Assembly: GCF_016086655.4 (NCBI RefSeq)
Contig: NC_052134.2
Coordinates: forward strand, 4,278,001 to 4,342,000
Direction: 5' to 3'
DNA from: Lepeophtheirus salmonis
Taxonomy: Eukaryota > Arthropoda > Copepoda > Siphonostomatoida > Caligidae
DNA length: 64,000 nucleotides
Shown one piece after another: positions 60,870 through 64,000 of this stretch. The notes beneath the pieces are model-generated. The model searched no databases and had not been told where the DNA came from. It saw nothing but the letters and a program-made list of their open reading frames with translations. Within the stretch, counting starts at the first letter, position 1. Each line of letters opens with the position of its first letter. The position numbers were made by a program, and so were the translations under genes.

Positions 60870-62640
60870 CTTAACTCCTCTAATATGCCAACAAAGTGCC
60901 ATCTGAATCGCGTATAAGAGGAATAACAAGTGTGTTCTCAGTTCAAGGAGGAGTGCTAGTTTCAACAATTGATTATTTAAAATCTAGAGATAAATTATTG
61001 GATGAAAAGGACAAGTATTTTTCTATAATAATTGACAAAGTCTATTCCTCCCAGAGAGTTGAATTTAGTGGTGGCAATTTTTTGGATGTGATATGAATGA
61101 AAACTATTCTAAAACCATACTTTGTTTTATGGTGAAGAGTATACTTGGGATATACAGTCACATGGTAGCTATGGTACCAATCTCAAATATTAAATCTTCC
61201 ATTATAAAACAATGTTATATGAAAGTTCTTGAAGTAGTTACCAAAGTTGGCCTAAATTTACAACCATTATAGATATACATGCCTCAAACAGAAATTTATA
61301 TAGGGATGAACTAGTAAATGAAATTTTACCTAGATATATACTGAACCCTTTTTCCACTTCCGATAGAAAAATATTTATCTTATTCAATTCGGTACGTATC
61401 TTCAAAAAAATTTATAACAACTTTACTAGCAGACGAAAATTATCATGTCCATCTTTTGAAATGAGGATGTTATTCTTGTAGCCGAATTTGGGCATTTAAC
61501 TCACATCTACTATATGGAGCTAGGTCAGGGATTGAAATTAGAACACAAGCTTAATCATAAAGTAATTGATCCACAACCAATTGAAAAGTGTAATGTTGAT
61601 CTTTCTGTAAGGTTTTTTTTCACGGGACCACTCTGAATACAAGTAACCATTATGTGTAGAAAGAGGATCAATTCAGGTGCTTAAAAAAAACAACAAAAGT
61701 TATGGATAGTCTTAAGCACTTTTAGAATTACATAAATGTGAACTCTAATACTATGTACGTCTTAAAGAGAGACGATTCATTAAAACCATTTTCTGTAAAT
61801 GAGCGGGAACAAATGGATTTCTTGATTAAGTTTGCAGAATGGATTAAAAAATGGGAAACACTCTCAAAGAATCATGGAGGTGGTTTATCTTCCGAGACAT
61901 TTCATACAGCCTATCATACATCCATAGGACTAGCCCATTTAGTTAAATATTTACTGGATAGAAATAAAGTAAAGTTTTTTATCTTCCTTAAATAAATTTG
62001 GACCCAATTTGAAAGGCTTTTTGGGTGGTATAGACAGCTTGCTGGTGGAAATTACTCTATCAGTTGTCGACAAGTTTTTTAGGCTGAAAAAAAAATGTTA
62101 GCCTACTTTTAAAAATCAATATCATCAATTGTATCAATTTAAGTGAATACAAAAAGAGCCTAACTATACAAGTGAAGAAGATGTTTTTACAATTATCAGC
62201 CTTATATCTTCCAATTCTGCAATGGAATTATATTTACTTAAAGGTCTGGAGCCGCTCATTTTTTTTTTATGTGGCTATGTTGCCCATTCTATTTTAAAAA
62301 CATTAAATTGGGAGTGCTGTACAATGTACTTATCTTCAGAGATGGAGATATTACTTTTGCAATAGATGAATTGGAAAAATATCAAGAATTAGAATCCTCT
62401 GTCAATTAAATTAATAGAGATAGTCTAAGAAAGGCCAGTAATGCAATTTATCTTCTTGGAGGACATCTCTATGAACAATTACAACATATTTTTGCAAATA
62501 AAGAAAGGCAAAATATTATTTTATCTATGGTTACTCCAAAAAAGTATTTTTGTAAACGGTGCACGAAGTTTTCTTTTACTCCTAATCAAACTACATCATG
62601 GTTTATAAAATCTTAATGCAATAATAATCATCTTCTTAGT
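60870..62640 (+). pseudogene. P-element/THAP9-like transposase relic (plus)
   Basis: Plus-strand blocks in order: DKVYSSQRVEFSGGNF (about 61033-61080; family DE.Y..QRVE...G), KTLLCFMVKSILGIYSHMVAMVPI reached after a frameshift (about 61100-61180; family CFM.KS..GKY..MVA.VP), KLEHKLNHKVIDPQPIEK (about 61535-61590; family KLAHKL..KVL.P..IER.NV), LSSETFHTAYHTSIGLAHLVKYLL (about 61888-61960), and GWYRQLAGGNYSIS (about 62025-62062; family FG.YRQ..G.N). A later YVAHSILKT-like segment lies near 62280. There are many frame shifts and stops. No THAP finger or terminal repeats were found. Better preserved than the relic at 19465-20410. Confidence 0.8.
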
Positions 62641-64000
62641 AGCATTTTCTTTAATCAAATTGTATGAAAAATGTTGAACATGTTTGCAAAAAAAATTGTG
62701 TCTGAAGCGAACAACCATCTTCATGTAAATAAAAAATAGAAAAGTACATCTAAAAATTATTTAAATACTAAAAAAAGCTGAAATCAAATTGAATAGTGAA
62801 TTAGTTCCTTTTTTTCTTCAATGTCATTTGAATATTGAACATATTATATGTGTTTCATTATAAAATTATGTTCAATTAAAATTATGCGTCAAGTTTTCAA
62901 TAAAAAAATTAATTTTTTAGTAGTTTAAAAAGGGTAAGTTATTATGAGCTGTTGAAGCTTCAATTTACTGTATTACTTTATTAATTTGATAAATTGATTT
63001 GCACTCTAGTAAAAAACGCACGCCAGAAGAAGATATCGTTCCATATTGATTTCAGAGTTCCCGGCTCAAGGCAACGCAGGTAGGTTTTTGTAGTCCTCAA
63101 TTATGATTAGCTTAAACATAGTCTTCCTGTTCCTTTGATTGAATTGTTTCGTTTTCCCTTGTTGACCGATCCTTCCCTAGAGACCTTTAGATATTTTTTT
63201 ATTTTCTTCATTCCTATAACTAGAATTGAATAATATAAAAACGAAGAAAATAATGAATTATAGCTAGAATGTTCTAGCCATAGACCTCCTACTTATAACT
63301 TCATATTTATATATGTTACCGGCAAAGTATGAAAATCTTGCATTATATCAAGGTAATTTATATAATGCCTGTTGGTCTCAGGTAAACTATATAATAATCG
63401 ACATTTTATACATTACTTAGGTATCATATATAATGCTGGGGCCACATGTCGGCAAAGAATATAATACAAAGTCAAGCATAGTGCATAAGTACTTGTGCTC
63501 TCTGTGCATAACTTATTTCTTGTAATCAATAACATATTTCGATCACATCCTTATCGAGCTGGCATGAGCTACAGCATTTGAGTTGGACAAAAAGGGGGGG
63601 GGGATTACTTTCAAATATAATAATAATTGCCTCAAACCTTAGGATTTAAATATCTTCAAAGATGCAAGGAGGGAGTTTTGCTGCACAAATTGTAATTTTT
63701 TTAATAGACAACCTAGTTAATTTAGGCTTGAATCTGCTATTGATGACGTCATAATAATAAAGTAATATTTGATGGGTTTTAAATTGACGCATCCGGCGTC
63801 AAGTATATTCCTTTTGTTAAGTGTATTAGATAAATAAGTCAAAGGAACCAGATAATTGAAATAGTGTTTGGGGGTACGATTGCGTTTTACATAACTCCCC
63901 CAGCCCTGTATATCATGGAACTTACGTAATATATCCAGAATTTCCCGTAGATGTAAACCCCTGATAAATCCCGGGAGAGAATCCTTATTAGTGACAACTT
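62641..64000. other. Gene-less right end of window
   Basis: AT-rich. Repeated TATATAATGCC/TG-type motifs at 63355-63436, a run of about 10 G at 63592-63603 and a TGACGTCA at about 63744. No exon recognised. Confidence 0.4.

Noticed and set aside
63355..63480. Possible tandem repeat with TATATAATGC motifs
   Set aside because: Similarity between units is short and could be chance in AT-rich DNA.

Overview
This is a eukaryotic, strongly AT-rich window with few genes, short GT-AG introns of about 50-100 bp in the compact gene, and many decayed transposable elements. An ionotropic receptor (IR) gene points to a protostome, and the mix of DD37D mariner, P-element-like and Gypsy remnants suits an arthropod. 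My guess is a copepod of the sea-louse type; the species is inference only.

Three host genes could be reconstructed exon by exon with consistent splice phases. (1) 23487-27019 (+): an animal haem peroxidase whose exons run, through a 24-nt microexon, straight into a six-repeat kelch propeller. No stop codon, poly(A) signal or start codon lies on the spliced path between the two halves, so I read it as one peroxidase-kelch fusion of at least 933 residues with its 5' end unresolved. This is the most unusual object in the window. (2) 46665-38295 (-): a complete 14-exon IR/iGluR-family receptor of 613 residues with signal peptide, S1, TM1, TM2, S2 and TM3. (3) 56630-58053 (+): a four-exon SDR16C-type membrane dehydrogenase. 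An isolated candidate terminal exon lies at 47106-47224 (+).

The rest is mostly mobile DNA. It includes a nearly full-length dead DD37D mariner with TIRs and TA duplications (13336-14581), and other mariner/IS630-type remnants at 9160-9830, 10860-11110, 39539-40045 and 54841-55736. Two P-element/THAP9-like transposase corpses lie in opposite orientations (19465-20410 and 60870-62640). A Gypsy-type retroelement relic occupies 49110-51850, and non-LTR fragments lie at 28870-29640, 43600-44960 and 53690-54060. There is a palindromic MITE (22105-22380), a TA-flanked MITE (27471-27959), and several dispersed repeat families with two or more copies inside the window.

Layout: 1-13 kb is repeats and a dead transposase; 13.3-14.6 kb is the mariner; 14.6-19 kb is gene-poor; 19.4-20.4 kb is the P-like relic; 22.1-22.4 kb is the MITE; 23.5-27.0 kb is the peroxidase-kelch gene; 27-38 kb is repeats and a LINE relic; 38.3-46.7 kb is the IR gene, with transposon-filled introns; 49-52 kb is the Gypsy relic; 53-55.7 kb is LINE and mariner relics; 56.5-58.2 kb is the SDR gene; 58.3-64 kb is repeats and the second P-like relic. 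The three host genes show no functional connection. No tRNA, rRNA or CRISPR was recognised.
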